A stretch of DNA of 64,000 nt. Source: Alphaproteobacteria bacterium (lineage in GTDB: Bacteria > Pseudomonadota > Alphaproteobacteria > DSM-16000 > Inquilinaceae). Shown piece after piece: positions 1-8,802 of the stretch; the stretch's first letter is position 1; the number at the start of each line of letters is the position of its first letter. Made by a program: the position numbers and the translations under genes. Below the pieces are notes generated by a model. It was given only the letters and a program-made list of their open reading frames with translations, had not been told where the DNA came from and searched no databases. The DNA lies in contig JAAAOG010000217.1 of the NCBI GenBank assembly GCA_009909005.1, positions 1-64,000 of the forward strand, in the 5' to 3' direction.

Positions 1-669
1 GGCCGCGGGGGGCATGCCGAGGGCTACCTGGTGGACCGCGGCGGCGGCTACCGGGGCACCGTGACGCTGGCCGCGCTCGAGGCGGCACGCGGGCAGGGCG
101 CCGGGCCCGTCGCCGCGGCGCGGCCCGGGCCGCCAGAGCCCCCGGGCCGGCCCGTTCCGGATATCGCGGCACGACCCCGGCCGGATGGCGGGACCCGACT
201 CGCACCGGACCCCGTCCCCCTGCATTGGGACAGCCCGACCCGCCCGACCGTGCCGCTCGCCGCCCGCGACGGGATCATCCTCCCCGGCCATGGCCCGATC
301 CGGCGCGGCTGGGGCGAGCCCGGCCCGGACGGCGAGCCGCTGCGCGGGCTGCAGCTGGGATTGCCGCCCGGTGCGCCGATCCTGGCGCCGCTCGACGGCA
401 CCGTTCGCTATGCCGGTTATTTCGCCGGGCTCGGGCCGATCTTGATCATCGCGCATGCGGGCGGCTATCATTCCTTGATCGCGGGCGTTGGATCCATAGA
501 TGTCCAACCGGGACAAGAGGTCTTGGCCGGGGAGCCCGTCGCGACCATGCGCAGTCCCGGGCGATTGCAGGACCCGGCGGTGAGTCTCTACTACGAACTG
601 CGTTTCCAGGGCCGGCCCATTCCTCCCATATCCGGTCTGGCTGCCGCTCAGCGAAGAGGGCGAGGATGA
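1..669 (+). CDS. EnvC-like murein hydrolase activator, C-terminal part (5' truncated)
   Basis: Only the C-terminal part is present: the frame stays open to the window edge, so the GTG at 31 is probably internal. The last 150 or so residues form an M23/LytM-type domain (AAPILAP-like strand, YAGYFAGLGPILIIAHAGGY, LAGEPVATM, ELRFQGRPIPP). The zinc ligands of active M23 peptidases (HxxxD and HxH) are not seen at the matching places, which read RGLQLGLP and SLYYELRF. That fits EnvC, known as a catalytically inert periplasmic activator of cell-wall amidases at division. The stop overlaps the ctpA start (ATGA, 666-669), so the two are probably co-translated. The envC-ctpA order is common in alphaproteobacteria. 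Another degenerate M23 protein cannot be excluded. Confidence 0.8.
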   Translation, partial: GRGGHAEGYLVDRGGGYRGTVTLAALEAARGQGAGPVAAARPGPPEPPGRPVPDIAARPRPDGGTRLAPDPVPLHWDSPTRPTVPLAARDGIILPGHGPIRRGWGEPGPDGEPLRGLQLGLPPGAPILAPLDGTVRYAGYFAGLGPILIIAHAGGYHSLIAGVGSIDVQPGQEVLAGEPVATMRSPGRLQDPAVSLYYELRFQGRPIPPISGLAAAQRRGRG

Positions 670-1958
670 GAATGAGACGTATAGCCGCCGCGGTTGTCGT
701 GCTGCTGGCTGTCGCGGCGGTTCCCGCCGCAACGATCGGCCAAAGCGAGCACAGCAACGATACCTACCGCCAACTCGACCTGTTCGCCACCGTGTTCGAG
801 CGTGTCCGCGCCGAATATGTCGAAGAGGTCAGCGACCAGGAGCTGATCGAGGCGGCCCTCAACGGCATGCTCACCTCGCTCGACCCGCATTCCAGCTATC
901 TCGACCAGGACAGCTTCCAGGATATGCAGGTCCAGACCCGCGGCTCTTTCGGCGGCCTCGGCATCGAGGTGACCATGGAGAACGGGCTGGTCGTCGTGGT
1001 CTCGCCGATCGACGATACCCCGGCCTTCCGGGCGGGGCTGCAGGCCGGCGACCTGATCGTGCAGCTGAACGGCGAGCCGGTGCTCGGCCTGACGCTGAGC
1101 GAAGCGGTGGACCGCATGCGCGGGCCCGTCGGCAGCGACATCACCCTGACCATCCAGCGTGGCGACCGCGATCCCTTCGAGGTGACCATCACCCGCGACG
1201 TCATCCGCATCGAATCGGTCCGGCACCGGATCGAGCAGGGGGATGTCGGCTATATCCGCGTCACCAGCTTCACCGAACAGACCGAGCAGGGGGTGGAGAA
1301 CGCCGTCGCCAGCATCAGCGAACAGCTGGACGGCGAGGTAAGCGGGTATGTCCTCGATCTGCGCAACAATCCCGGCGGCCTGCTCGACCAGGCGGTCGGC
1401 GTCGCCGATGCGTTCCTGGAGCGCGGCGAGATCGTCTCCACCCGCACGCGGGACGAGGACGACGCCCAGCGCTACAATGCCGAGGCCGGCGACATCTCGG
1501 ACGGCCTGCCGCTGGTCGTGCTGATCAATGGCGGCTCGGCCTCCGCCTCGGAAATCGTCGCCGGCGCCCTGCAGGACCATCACCGGGCGGTCGTCATGGG
1601 CACGCAGAGCTTCGGCAAGGGCTCCGTCCAGACGATCATGCCGCTGCCCGGCCACGGTGCCATGCGGCTGACCACGGCCCGCTATTACACGCCCTCCGGC
1701 CGGTCGATCCAGGCATTGGGGATCAGCCCCGATATCGAGGTGCTGCCGGCCACTGTCGAAGAGCTGGACGTGGCGGCCCGGCGCGAGTCCGACCTGCGCA
1801 ACGCCCTGACGGCGGAGGACGAGGACGCCGATAATGGCGGGGACGGCGACGGGAGCGCTGCCGGAGAGCCGGCCGAGCGGCCGACGGATTATCAGCTCGA
1901 TCGGGCGATCGACCTGCTGCGCGGCGTCGCCCTGTTCAACCGTCAGGTCAGCAATTGA
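666..1958 (+). CDS. ctpA: Carboxy-terminal processing protease CtpA, S41 family
   Basis: Periplasmic serine protease of the Tsp/CtpA family, 430 residues, the usual length. It has an N-terminal signal/anchor (about residues 3-22). A PDZ domain follows at about 90-175 (GSFGGLGIEV, then AGLQAGDLIVQLNGEPV). The S41 catalytic domain contains LDLRNNPGGLLDQAV and GGSASASEI. By alignment with Tsp, the Ser/Lys dyad should be S293 and K318 (SFGKGSVQ). The tail is acidic (EDEDADNGGDGDG). The start is the ATG at 666, which overlaps the upstream stop; a second ATG lies two codons later. The family trims C-terminal tails of envelope proteins and controls peptidoglycan hydrolases, which fits its coupling to an EnvC-like gene. 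Confidence 0.95.
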   Translation: MRMRRIAAAVVVLLAVAAVPAATIGQSEHSNDTYRQLDLFATVFERVRAEYVEEVSDQELIEAALNGMLTSLDPHSSYLDQDSFQDMQVQTRGSFGGLGIEVTMENGLVVVVSPIDDTPAFRAGLQAGDLIVQLNGEPVLGLTLSEAVDRMRGPVGSDITLTIQRGDRDPFEVTITRDVIRIESVRHRIEQGDVGYIRVTSFTEQTEQGVENAVASISEQLDGEVSGYVLDLRNNPGGLLDQAVGVADAFLERGEIVSTRTRDEDDAQRYNAEAGDISDGLPLVVLINGGSASASEIVAGALQDHHRAVVMGTQSFGKGSVQTIMPLPGHGAMRLTTARYYTPSGRSIQALGISPDIEVLPATVEELDVAARRESDLRNALTAEDEDADNGGDGDGSAAGEPAERPTDYQLDRAIDLLRGVALFNRQVSN

Positions 1959-2129
1959 GGCCGGCGGTGCGGCCTTCCGGCACCGTGCGGGAGAAATCGT
2001 GGTGACTCCTCTCGCACGGCGTGGCCGACCGTCCCGGCGTCAAGAGTTTGGTAAGGCGGCCGGACCGATAACCCCCGGACCTCTTGACCGAATGGTCCAC
2101 CAGACTGCCGGAAGCGGCGGACGACGAGC

Positions 2130-3179
2130 GTGATCCGATCGAAGAAAAACCGGGGAGACGAGGCGGGCCGGCCCTCTGCCGGCAGCCGCGCGGGCGGGCT
2201 GCTGGGGGCGGTCGCCCTCGCCCTGGTGGCGCTCGTCGCGGGCGTCGTCCTGTGGCTGGCCTTGTCGGCCGAGGACACCATGCAAGATTTGCAGCGCCTG
2301 GCCGGCAACGAGCCGCCGGGCGTCACTCTGGTCGTGCCGCCCCGCCCTGCACCGGCGGACGAAGAGGCGGCCGGGGAGGCGGACAGCGCCGCCACGCCCC
2401 CGGCCACCGCCGCCGGCAGCGGTGCCGCGGCGCCCACCCGCCTGGCCGGCGACGCGCGCTGGCAGCGCTTCAGCCAGCCCTTCGATCGCAGCGACAGCCG
2501 CCCCCGCATCGCCCTGGTGGTCACCCATCTCGGGCTCGATGAGCAGGAGACCAGCCGCACCATCGCGCAACTGCCCGAGGCCATCACCCTGGCCTTTTCC
2601 GCCTATGCCGAAGGCCTGGACGACTGGCTGCCGGAAGCCCGGGCCGCCGGGCATGAGGCGCTGCTGATGGTGCCGATGGAGCCGGAAGACTATCCGGCCG
2701 ACGATCCCGGCCCGCACACCCTGCGCACCGTCGAGGGGCCGGAGACCAATCTTGAGCGCCTGGACTGGGTGCTGGCCCGCGCCGAGGGCTATGTCGGCGT
2801 CATGGACACCTACGGTGCCCGCTTCACCGCCTCCGCCGCCGCCCTGCGCCCGGTCCTGCGGACGCTGGAGGACCGCGGCCTCGCCTTTGTCGACACGCGG
2901 GCCAGTTCGCGCTCGGCCGGCCTCCGGGTCGCGGCCGATCTCGGCGTGCCGCGCGCTGCCGTCGACCTGCGGCTGGATGCCGGCGCCGCGCCCGAGGCAA
3001 TCGACATCCGCCTGCTGCAGCTGGAGGCCCTGGCGCAGCAGAGCGGCCACGCCGTCGCCACGGTGGAAGCCTATCCGCTGATCCTCGACCGGCTGCAAAG
3101 CTGGGCCGCGGAGCTTGAGGACAGGGGGCTGGTGCTCGCGCCTATCACCGCGGTGCTGCAGTCCGATGCCGATACGTGA
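2130..3179 (+). CDS. Divergent polysaccharide deacetylase family protein
   Basis: A 349-residue protein with one N-terminal membrane segment (about 24-48), a Pro/Ala-rich linker, and a C-terminal divergent polysaccharide deacetylase (YibQ-type) domain. Recognisable strands are PRIALVVTHLGLDEQ, LPEAITLAFSAYAEG, HEALLMVPMEPEDYP, GYVGVMDTYGARFT and GLAFVDTRAS. The family sits near envC and ctpA in many Gram-negative genomes and is presumed to act on envelope polysaccharide or peptidoglycan; its reaction is not settled. The start used is GTG at 2130, with no strong ribosome site seen. It ends six bases before rppH. The 1959-2129 gap upstream shows nothing recognisable. Confidence 0.85.
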   Translation: MIRSKKNRGDEAGRPSAGSRAGGLLGAVALALVALVAGVVLWLALSAEDTMQDLQRLAGNEPPGVTLVVPPRPAPADEEAAGEADSAATPPATAAGSGAAAPTRLAGDARWQRFSQPFDRSDSRPRIALVVTHLGLDEQETSRTIAQLPEAITLAFSAYAEGLDDWLPEARAAGHEALLMVPMEPEDYPADDPGPHTLRTVEGPETNLERLDWVLARAEGYVGVMDTYGARFTASAAALRPVLRTLEDRGLAFVDTRASSRSAGLRVAADLGVPRAAVDLRLDAGAAPEAIDIRLLQLEALAQQSGHAVATVEAYPLILDRLQSWAAELEDRGLVLAPITAVLQSDADT

Positions 3180-3185
3180 CCGGGC

Positions 3186-3656
3186 ATGGTTGACCGCGAG
3201 ATCCTGCCGTACCGCCCCTGCGTCGGCATCGTGCTGATCGGCCCGGACAAGCGCATCTTCGTCGCCCGCCGCACCGACACGCCCGATGCCTGGCAGATGC
3301 CGCAGGGCGGCATCGACCCCGGCGAGGACCCGGCCGATGCGGCCCGCCGCGAGCTGGCGGAGGAGACCGGGGTGACGAGCGTCCATTATCTCGGCGAGAC
3401 CGAGGGCTGGCTGTACTATGACCTGCCCGACCATCTGCTCGGCAAGGTCTGGGGCGGGCGTTATCGCGGCCAGGCGCAGAAATGGTTCGCTTTCGTCTTC
3501 ACCGGTCCCGAGGACGAAATCGCCCTGGACGGCACGCATGGCGAGTTCGACGCCTGGCGTTGGGCCGATCCCGACGAGGTCGTCGCCAATATCGTCGCCT
3601 TCAAGCGCGAGATTTATCAAAGCGTGATCCAGTCTTTTCGGCCGTTTCTGCAGTAA
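3186..3656 (+). CDS. rppH: RNA pyrophosphohydrolase RppH (Nudix)
   Basis: 156-residue Nudix hydrolase of the RppH/IalA type. The Nudix box is complete (GGIDPGEDPADAARRELAEE followed by TGV), and the typical N-terminus YRPCVGIVLIGPDKRIFVARR and WQMPQGG are present. The family removes pyrophosphate from the 5' triphosphate of mRNA (triggering decay by RNase E) or splits diadenosine polyphosphates. It is the last gene of the rightward envC-ctpA-deacetylase group, six bases after the deacetylase stop, the usual alphaproteobacterial arrangement. Length and motif are standard. Confidence 0.95.
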   Translation: MVDREILPYRPCVGIVLIGPDKRIFVARRTDTPDAWQMPQGGIDPGEDPADAARRELAEETGVTSVHYLGETEGWLYYDLPDHLLGKVWGGRYRGQAQKWFAFVFTGPEDEIALDGTHGEFDAWRWADPDEVVANIVAFKREIYQSVIQSFRPFLQ

Positions 3657-3678
3657 CCGCCCCCATACGCCGCACGAG

Positions 3679-3704
3679 GAACCGCCGCCACGCGGCCGCG
3701 GTTC
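3679..3704 (+). terminator. Possible weak terminator after rppH
   Basis: GAACCGC at 3679-3685 pairs with GCGGTTC at 3698-3704 around a 12-base GC-rich loop, followed by only TT. It lies between rppH and sodC. The T tract is too short for a textbook intrinsic terminator, so it may be only a structured spacer. Confidence 0.3.
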
Positions 3705-3784
3705 TTGCCAGACCGCCCGGCGCGGACCATTCTCGCAGACGAAGGAGGCCCGGCGCATCCGGGCCCGCCTGGAGGAGCGACACC

Positions 3785-4315
3785 ATGAACTTGAGAACGA
3801 TCACGCTGGCCACCGGCCTGTCGGCCGCTTTGCTGGCCCTGTCCGGCACCGGTCCGGCCCTGGCCCAGCAAGCCAACGGCACGGTGCTGAACCCCGACGG
3901 CGCCACCATCGGCACGGTCACCCTGACCGAGACACCGGCCGGGGTGCTGATCGCCACCGACATCACCGGCCTGCCGCCCGGTCAGCATGCCTTCCACATC
4001 CACGCGGTCGGGTCCTGCGAGCCGCCGGACTTCACCAGTGCGGCGGGGCATTTCAACCCGACCGGCGCCCGGCACGGCCTGCTGAGCCCGGACGGCCCGC
4101 ATGCCGGCGACATGCCGAATGTCAGCGTCGGGCCGGACGGCGTCCTGCGCGTCCAGGTGCTCAACGCCATGGTGACCCTGGGCGAGGGTGAGACCTCGCT
4201 GTTCGATGCGGACGGGTCGTCGATCGTCATGCATATCGGCCCGGACGACTACATCACCGACCCCGCCGGCGCCGCCGGTGCCCGCATCGCCTGCGCCGTC
4301 ATCGAGCGGCCGTGA
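3785..4315 (+). CDS. sodC: Superoxide dismutase [Cu-Zn], periplasmic
   Basis: 176 residues with an N-terminal signal peptide ending around residue 27 (GPALAQ). Metal ligands are all visible: FHIH (copper), AGHFNP (bridging histidine), GARHG, PHAGDMPN (zinc His/Asp), and VMHIGPDDY (last copper His). The active-site arginine is in GARIACAV, and two cysteines (GSCE and IACA) are placed for the conserved disulfide. It dismutates superoxide in the periplasm. The start is the ATG at 3785, preceded by GGAGG-like sequence (CTGGAGGAGC); the frame extends upstream without merit. It stands between rppH and putA with its own leader. Confidence 0.95.
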   Translation: MNLRTITLATGLSAALLALSGTGPALAQQANGTVLNPDGATIGTVTLTETPAGVLIATDITGLPPGQHAFHIHAVGSCEPPDFTSAAGHFNPTGARHGLLSPDGPHAGDMPNVSVGPDGVLRVQVLNAMVTLGEGETSLFDADGSSIVMHIGPDDYITDPAGAAGARIACAVIERP

Positions 4316-4358
4316 CGCGGCCGCCTGTCGCCGTTTTCCGCTCTTCGGGAGCCGGCCC

Positions 4359-7300
4359 ATGAGCTTCACCGTCTCTCTGCCGCCGGCGCATGACGCGGCG
4401 CGGGCCGCCATCGACCGGGCCCATGCCGCCCCCGAAGCGGCCATCGCGGCCGACCTGCTGCCCCGCGCCCGCCTGCCGGACGAGACCCGGGTGCGGGTGC
4501 AGGAGCGGGCGGCGGCCCTGGTGCGCGGCGTGCGGGAGAACCGCCGCGCCTTTGGCGGGCTCGACTCCTTCTTCCAGCTTTACGGCCTGAGCAGCAAGGA
4601 AGGCGTCGCGCTGATGTGCGTCGCCGAGGCGCTGCTGCGTATCCCGGACGAGGCGACGGCCGAAAAGCTGATCGCCGAAAAGATCGGCGGCTCGCGCTGG
4701 GAGGATCACCTCGGCCAGGGCGACGGGCTGTTCGTCAACGCCTCGACCTGGGCGCTGATGCTGACCGGCCGGGTGCTGACGCTCGATGGGCCGCGCGAGG
4801 CCGGGCCCGCGACCGTGCTCAACCGCCTGGTCAAGCGCCTGGGCGAGCCCGTGATCCGCGAGGCCCTGCGGCACGGCATGAAGATCATGAGCCGGCAATT
4901 CGTGCTCGGCCGGACGATCGAGGATGCCATCGCGCGCGCCGCCCCGGCCCGCAAGCGTGGCTACGGCTTCAGCTATGACATGCTGGGGGAGGCCGCCCGC
5001 ACCCGGAGCGATGCCGACCGTTTCTTCGAGAGCTACAGCCACGCCATTGCGGTGCTCGGCAGCCAGGGAGGCGGCGCCCGTGCCTCCGACCCCATGCAGG
5101 CACCCGGCATCTCGGTCAAGCTCTCGGCCCTGGACCCGCGCTTCGAGCCACTGCAGCGGGACGACGCGTACGCCCTGCTCACCGACCGGCTGCGCCGCCT
5201 CGCCTTGGCGGCGAAGCACGCCGGGATCGGGCTGTGCGTCGATTCCGAAGAGGCCGACCGCTTCAACCTGACCCTCGACATCGTCGCGGCGGTGTATGCC
5301 GATCCGGAACTGGAGGGGTGGGACGGTTTCGGTCTTGCCCTGCCGGCCTATCAGAAGCGGGCCCTGGCGGTGCTGGAGTGGCTGGCCGGGCTGGTGCGTG
5401 CGCATGGCCGGCGGCTGCCGATCCGCCTGGTCAAGGGCGCCTATTGGGACAGCGAGATCAAGCGGGCTCAGGAGCGCGGGCTGGACGCCTATCCGGTGTT
5501 CACCCGGAAGGCCGCGACCGATGTCTCCTACCTCGCCTGCAGCCGCTACCTGCTCGACCGCCGCGACCTGTTCTACCCGCAATTCGCCACGCACAACGCC
5601 CAGGCTTTGGCCTATATCGAGACGCTGGCCGGCGATGAGGGCGGCTTCGAGTTCCAGCGCCTGCATGGCATGGGCGAGCCGCTGTACGACCAGATCGTCA
5701 GCGGGCGTACGCCTGTACGCGTGTACGCCCCGGTCGGCGGCTATGAGGAACTGCTGGCCTATCTGGTCCGCCGGCTGCTGGAAAACGGTGCCAACAGCTC
5801 GTTCGTCAACCGGCTGCGCGACGATGCCCTGCCGGTTGCGACCATCATCGCCGACCCGGTCGAGGCGCTGGCAACAGCCGAACCCAAGGCGAACCCGGCG
5901 ATCCCGCTGCCGCCGGATTTGTACGGGCCGGCGCGCCGCAATGCCGCGGGGCTGGATTTCGGCGAGCCGGCCGCGCTTCGTCCCTTCCTGGAGCGCATGG
6001 CCCGCAGCGCCGAGCGGCTCTGGCACGCCGCCCCGATGCTGGGCGATCGCCGGGGCGACGGCGAGACGGCCGGGCCGTCCGGCCTCGCCGGGACGGCGGA
6101 CGGCCCCGGCGCAGAGCCGCGGGCCTGCCTGGCACCGGCCGATCGGCGGCACGAGATCGGCAGCGTTGCCGATACCACGCCGGCGGATGTCGACCGGGCG
6201 CTGGGCATTGCCGCCGGTGCCTGGCGCGGCTGGGACGCGCGCGGCGGCGCCGCCCGGGCGGACATCCTCGACCGCATGGCCGACCTGCTGGAGGAGAACC
6301 GCGCCGAACTGATGGCTCTGGCGGTGCTGGAGGCCGGCAAGATTCTGCCCGATGCCCTGGCCGAGGTGCGCGAGGCGGTGGATTTCTGCCGCTACTATGC
6401 CGCCGAGGCCCGCCGCCTGATGGCCGGTCCCCAGGAATTGCCCGGCCCGACCGGGGAGGAGAACACCCTCAGCCTCGGCGGGCGCGGCGTCTTCGTCTGC
6501 ATCAGCCCTTGGAACTTCCCGCTGGCCATTTTCACCGGGCAGGTCGCCGCCGCCCTGGTCGCCGGCAATGCGGTGCTGGCCAAGCCGGCCGAACAGACAC
6601 CGCTGATCGCGCATCGGGCCGTCCGGCTGTTCCGGGAGGCCGGCGTGCCGCCGGAGGTTCTGCAGCTGCTGCCCGGCGACGGCGCGGCCGTGGGCGGCCG
6701 GCTGGTTGGCGACCCGCGCACCGCCGGGGTGGCCTTCACCGGTTCGGTCGAGACGGCCCGGGCAATCAACCGGATGCTGGCCGACCGGCCCGGGCCGATC
6801 GTGCCGCTGATCGCCGAGACCGGTGGCCAGAACGCCATGATCGTCGACTCGACCGCTCTGCCCGAGCAGCTGGTGCTGGACGTCATCGAGAGCGCCTTTC
6901 GCAGCGCCGGCCAGCGCTGCTCGGCCCTGCGCGTGCTGTTCGTGCAGGAGGACGTCGCCGACCGCATGCTGTCCATGCTCGCCGGGGCGGCGGCGACGCT
7001 GCGGGTGGGTGACCCGGCGCATATCGCTACCGATGTCGGCCCGGTCATCGACCGCGAGGCTCTTGCCATGCTGCAGGACCATGCCGCCCGCATGGACCGC
7101 GAGGGCCGCCGGCTGTTCGCGGTGGCGCCCGGACCGGATGCCGCCCACGGCACGTTTTTCGGTCCCGTGGCCTATGAGATCGACGGGCTCGACCGGCTGG
7201 AGCGCGAGGTGTTCGGCCCGGTCCTGCATGTCGTCCGCTATGCCGAGAACCGGCTCGACCAGGTGCTGGCGGCGATCGAGGCGAGCGGCTACGGCCTGAC

Positions 7301-7559
7301 CCTGGGCATCGAGACCCGCATCGAAAGCAAGGCCCGGGCCATCGCCGCCCGGCTCGGCATCGGCAACAGCTATGTCAATCGCAGCATGATCGGCTCGGTC
7401 GTCGGCGTGCAGCCCTTCGGCGGCAACGGCCTGTCGGGCACCGGGCCGAAGGCCGGCGGGCCGCATTCCCTGCCGCGTTTCGCCAATGAACGGACCCTGA
7501 CGGTCAACACTGCCGCGGCCGGCGGCAATGTCTCCCTGGTCACGATGAGCGGCGGCTGA
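4359..7559 (+). CDS. putA: Bifunctional proline dehydrogenase / L-glutamate gamma-semialdehyde dehydrogenase PutA
   Basis: 1066-residue two-step enzyme oxidising proline to glutamate. The N-terminal half carries the FAD-dependent proline dehydrogenase barrel (GISVKLSALDPRFEP, RLVKGAYWDSEIKRA, QFATHNAQ, FQRLHGMGE). The C-terminal half is an aldehyde dehydrogenase with SPWNFPLAIFTGQ, FTGSVETA, general-base E820 in AETGGQN, and nucleophile C854 in GQRCSALRV. The protein starts directly at the dehydrogenase arm; no ribbon-helix-helix DNA-binding domain is seen, so unlike the roughly 1320-residue E. coli form it should not repress itself. No adjacent putR-type regulator or putP transporter is present. 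The start is the ATG at 4359 with GGGAG just upstream. Confidence 0.96.
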   Translation: MSFTVSLPPAHDAARAAIDRAHAAPEAAIAADLLPRARLPDETRVRVQERAAALVRGVRENRRAFGGLDSFFQLYGLSSKEGVALMCVAEALLRIPDEATAEKLIAEKIGGSRWEDHLGQGDGLFVNASTWALMLTGRVLTLDGPREAGPATVLNRLVKRLGEPVIREALRHGMKIMSRQFVLGRTIEDAIARAAPARKRGYGFSYDMLGEAARTRSDADRFFESYSHAIAVLGSQGGGARASDPMQAPGISVKLSALDPRFEPLQRDDAYALLTDRLRRLALAAKHAGIGLCVDSEEADRFNLTLDIVAAVYADPELEGWDGFGLALPAYQKRALAVLEWLAGLVRAHGRRLPIRLVKGAYWDSEIKRAQERGLDAYPVFTRKAATDVSYLACSRYLLDRRDLFYPQFATHNAQALAYIETLAGDEGGFEFQRLHGMGEPLYDQIVSGRTPVRVYAPVGGYEELLAYLVRRLLENGANSSFVNRLRDDALPVATIIADPVEALATAEPKANPAIPLPPDLYGPARRNAAGLDFGEPAALRPFLERMARSAERLWHAAPMLGDRRGDGETAGPSGLAGTADGPGAEPRACLAPADRRHEIGSVADTTPADVDRALGIAAGAWRGWDARGGAARADILDRMADLLEENRAELMALAVLEAGKILPDALAEVREAVDFCRYYAAEARRLMAGPQELPGPTGEENTLSLGGRGVFVCISPWNFPLAIFTGQVAAALVAGNAVLAKPAEQTPLIAHRAVRLFREAGVPPEVLQLLPGDGAAVGGRLVGDPRTAGVAFTGSVETARAINRMLADRPGPIVPLIAETGGQNAMIVDSTALPEQLVLDVIESAFRSAGQRCSALRVLFVQEDVADRMLSMLAGAAATLRVGDPAHIATDVGPVIDREALAMLQDHAARMDREGRRLFAVAPGPDAAHGTFFGPVAYEIDGLDRLEREVFGPVLHVVRYAENRLDQVLAAIEASGYGLTLGIETRIESKARAIAARLGIGNSYVNRSMIGSVVGVQPFGGNGLSGTGPKAGGPHSLPRFANERTLTVNTAAAGGNVSLVTMSGG

Positions 7560-7583
7560 GGCGCCGGCCGGGTCAGTGCCCGA

Positions 7584-8315
7584 CTAGCCGGTCAGCCGGT
7601 GCGCCCGGAGCCGGTCATAGATCGGGCGGCAGACATCATAGGCCGCCTTCGTCGCCGGGATCGCAAGCACCGCTCCCTCGGGACTCTTTTCCGGCGGCAG
7701 GAAACCGGAGCTTGTCTGCACCGTTTGGTGCCAGGAACCGCTTTCCCACCAGGCCAGTTGCGGCCGCGGCTTGGCCTCCCAGTGAAGCGCCTCCGGCCGG
7801 AACGGCAGGCCGGTCTCCCGGCAATAGGCCTTGACGATCTCGTCCGGGCGGCGGCAGAGATCGTCGGCATCGATCACCACGGGCGGCCGGTCGGCGACGG
7901 CCCAGGCAAGATCGAAGAGGCGGCCGAGGGCCGTATATCCGGCTTCATCGAGCGTAAAATCCGGCCATTTTTTATAGAGGGACGGCAGCAGATCTCCCGG
8001 GTCGCGTATCAGGAAAGTATTGGTAAATGCGGACACGAAGCCCCCGCCGAGTCTGGGGAGCACGCTATATCCCATCTCCTTGAAGAAAACCTGACCGCTT
8101 TTTGATTTTTCGAGAATTCCATCAAGGACAGTCGAATAATTGTGTTCCGGCATCGGGCGAATGTCGCCCTTCCGGCTGCTTTGCCGGTCCTCGCTATAAT
8201 AGTAGGAGGGGCCGAACGGCTCATGCAGGACCGTGACGTCGCCCCGTTGCATCATCATGACTTCAAAAGCGGTCGACACCGATCGCGGGCATGCCCACAG
8301 GGCGAGCGGTTTCAT
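7584..8315 (-). CDS. Sulfotransferase family protein
   Basis: 243 residues starting with a typical sulfotransferase 5'-phosphosulfate loop, ALWACPRSVSTAFE (P10-E18), then LHEPFG. The second cofactor motif, NTFLIRDPGDLLPSLYKKW, lies near the middle. This is the small bacterial family also seen fused in plant branched-chain-aminotransferase-like proteins; substrates are mostly unknown. It would transfer sulfate from PAPS to a small molecule. The start is the ATG at 8315, with AGAGGAG 11 bases upstream; in-frame extension adds 27 residues with no support. It is divergent from an aminotransferase and two methyltransferases and probably belongs to the same pathway. Base composition is more A+T-rich than the putA side. 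Confidence 0.85.
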   Translation of the reverse strand: MKPLALWACPRSVSTAFEVMMMQRGDVTVLHEPFGPSYYYSEDRQSSRKGDIRPMPEHNYSTVLDGILEKSKSGQVFFKEMGYSVLPRLGGGFVSAFTNTFLIRDPGDLLPSLYKKWPDFTLDEAGYTALGRLFDLAWAVADRPPVVIDADDLCRRPDEIVKAYCRETGLPFRPEALHWEAKPRPQLAWWESGSWHQTVQTSSGFLPPEKSPEGAVLAIPATKAAYDVCRPIYDRLRAHRLTG

Positions 8316-8802
8316 GGCGGTCGACACTCCTCTTCTCTCCGGGACCCGGCATGGAAACTGGCAACAAAGGTTAAGACACGGAGCGCCGACTCGCAAATCA
8401 CGCGGCTCGTGCCATCAAAAACCTTAGAAGAGTTCCGTGAATTCACCCTCGAAACGGATGCTTGACAGTCTCCTTGATAAAGGGATAAACACCATACAGG
8501 CGATCAGCAAGTCAATCGGATACAGGAACACACATCGTGTGATTCGACCTGTCCGCAGCTGGAATAAGGCTGAAACAATTCTGACACGATCAAATGGGAT
8601 TCGGCGGTCCTTTGCTCTTGCAGTCGATCTCCTCCAACCGTGTGGCTGAAGTACCAGGCCGCGGCGGGCATCGATGAGACCGCGTTTTGCTATCCCAATT
8701 CGATAACACGCAAAGCCGGAATTGGGCAGGTGTCCTCCCTTTATGATCGTGACCGTGCCGGCCCGGCCGCCTTTCCCTCCCAACCGAAGATGAGTACTTG
8801 CC
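8316..8802. other. Divergent intergenic region of the accessory cluster
   Basis: About 490 bases, visibly richer in A+T than the flanks, between the leftward sulfotransferase and the rightward aminotransferase. Short open frames exist on both strands, but none has a convincing ribosome site or a recognisable product. It probably holds the promoters of both transcription units (see the candidate at 8462-8489). No riboswitch or RNA gene was recognised. Confidence 0.5.
8462..8489 (+). promoter_or_regulatory. Candidate sigma-70 promoter for the aminotransferase operon
   Basis: A perfect TTGACA at 8462-8467 is followed after 16 bases by GATAAA at 8484-8489 (four of six matches to TATAAT). If used, it gives a leader of roughly 300 bases before the aminotransferase start at 8803. 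The long leader is unexplained, so the true start site could be nearer the gene. Confidence 0.35.

Noticed and set aside
4299-7466. Minus-strand open frame of over 1000 codons
   Set aside because: It lies entirely antisense to putA, whose motifs are all intact. High-GC genes commonly leave an open antisense frame.
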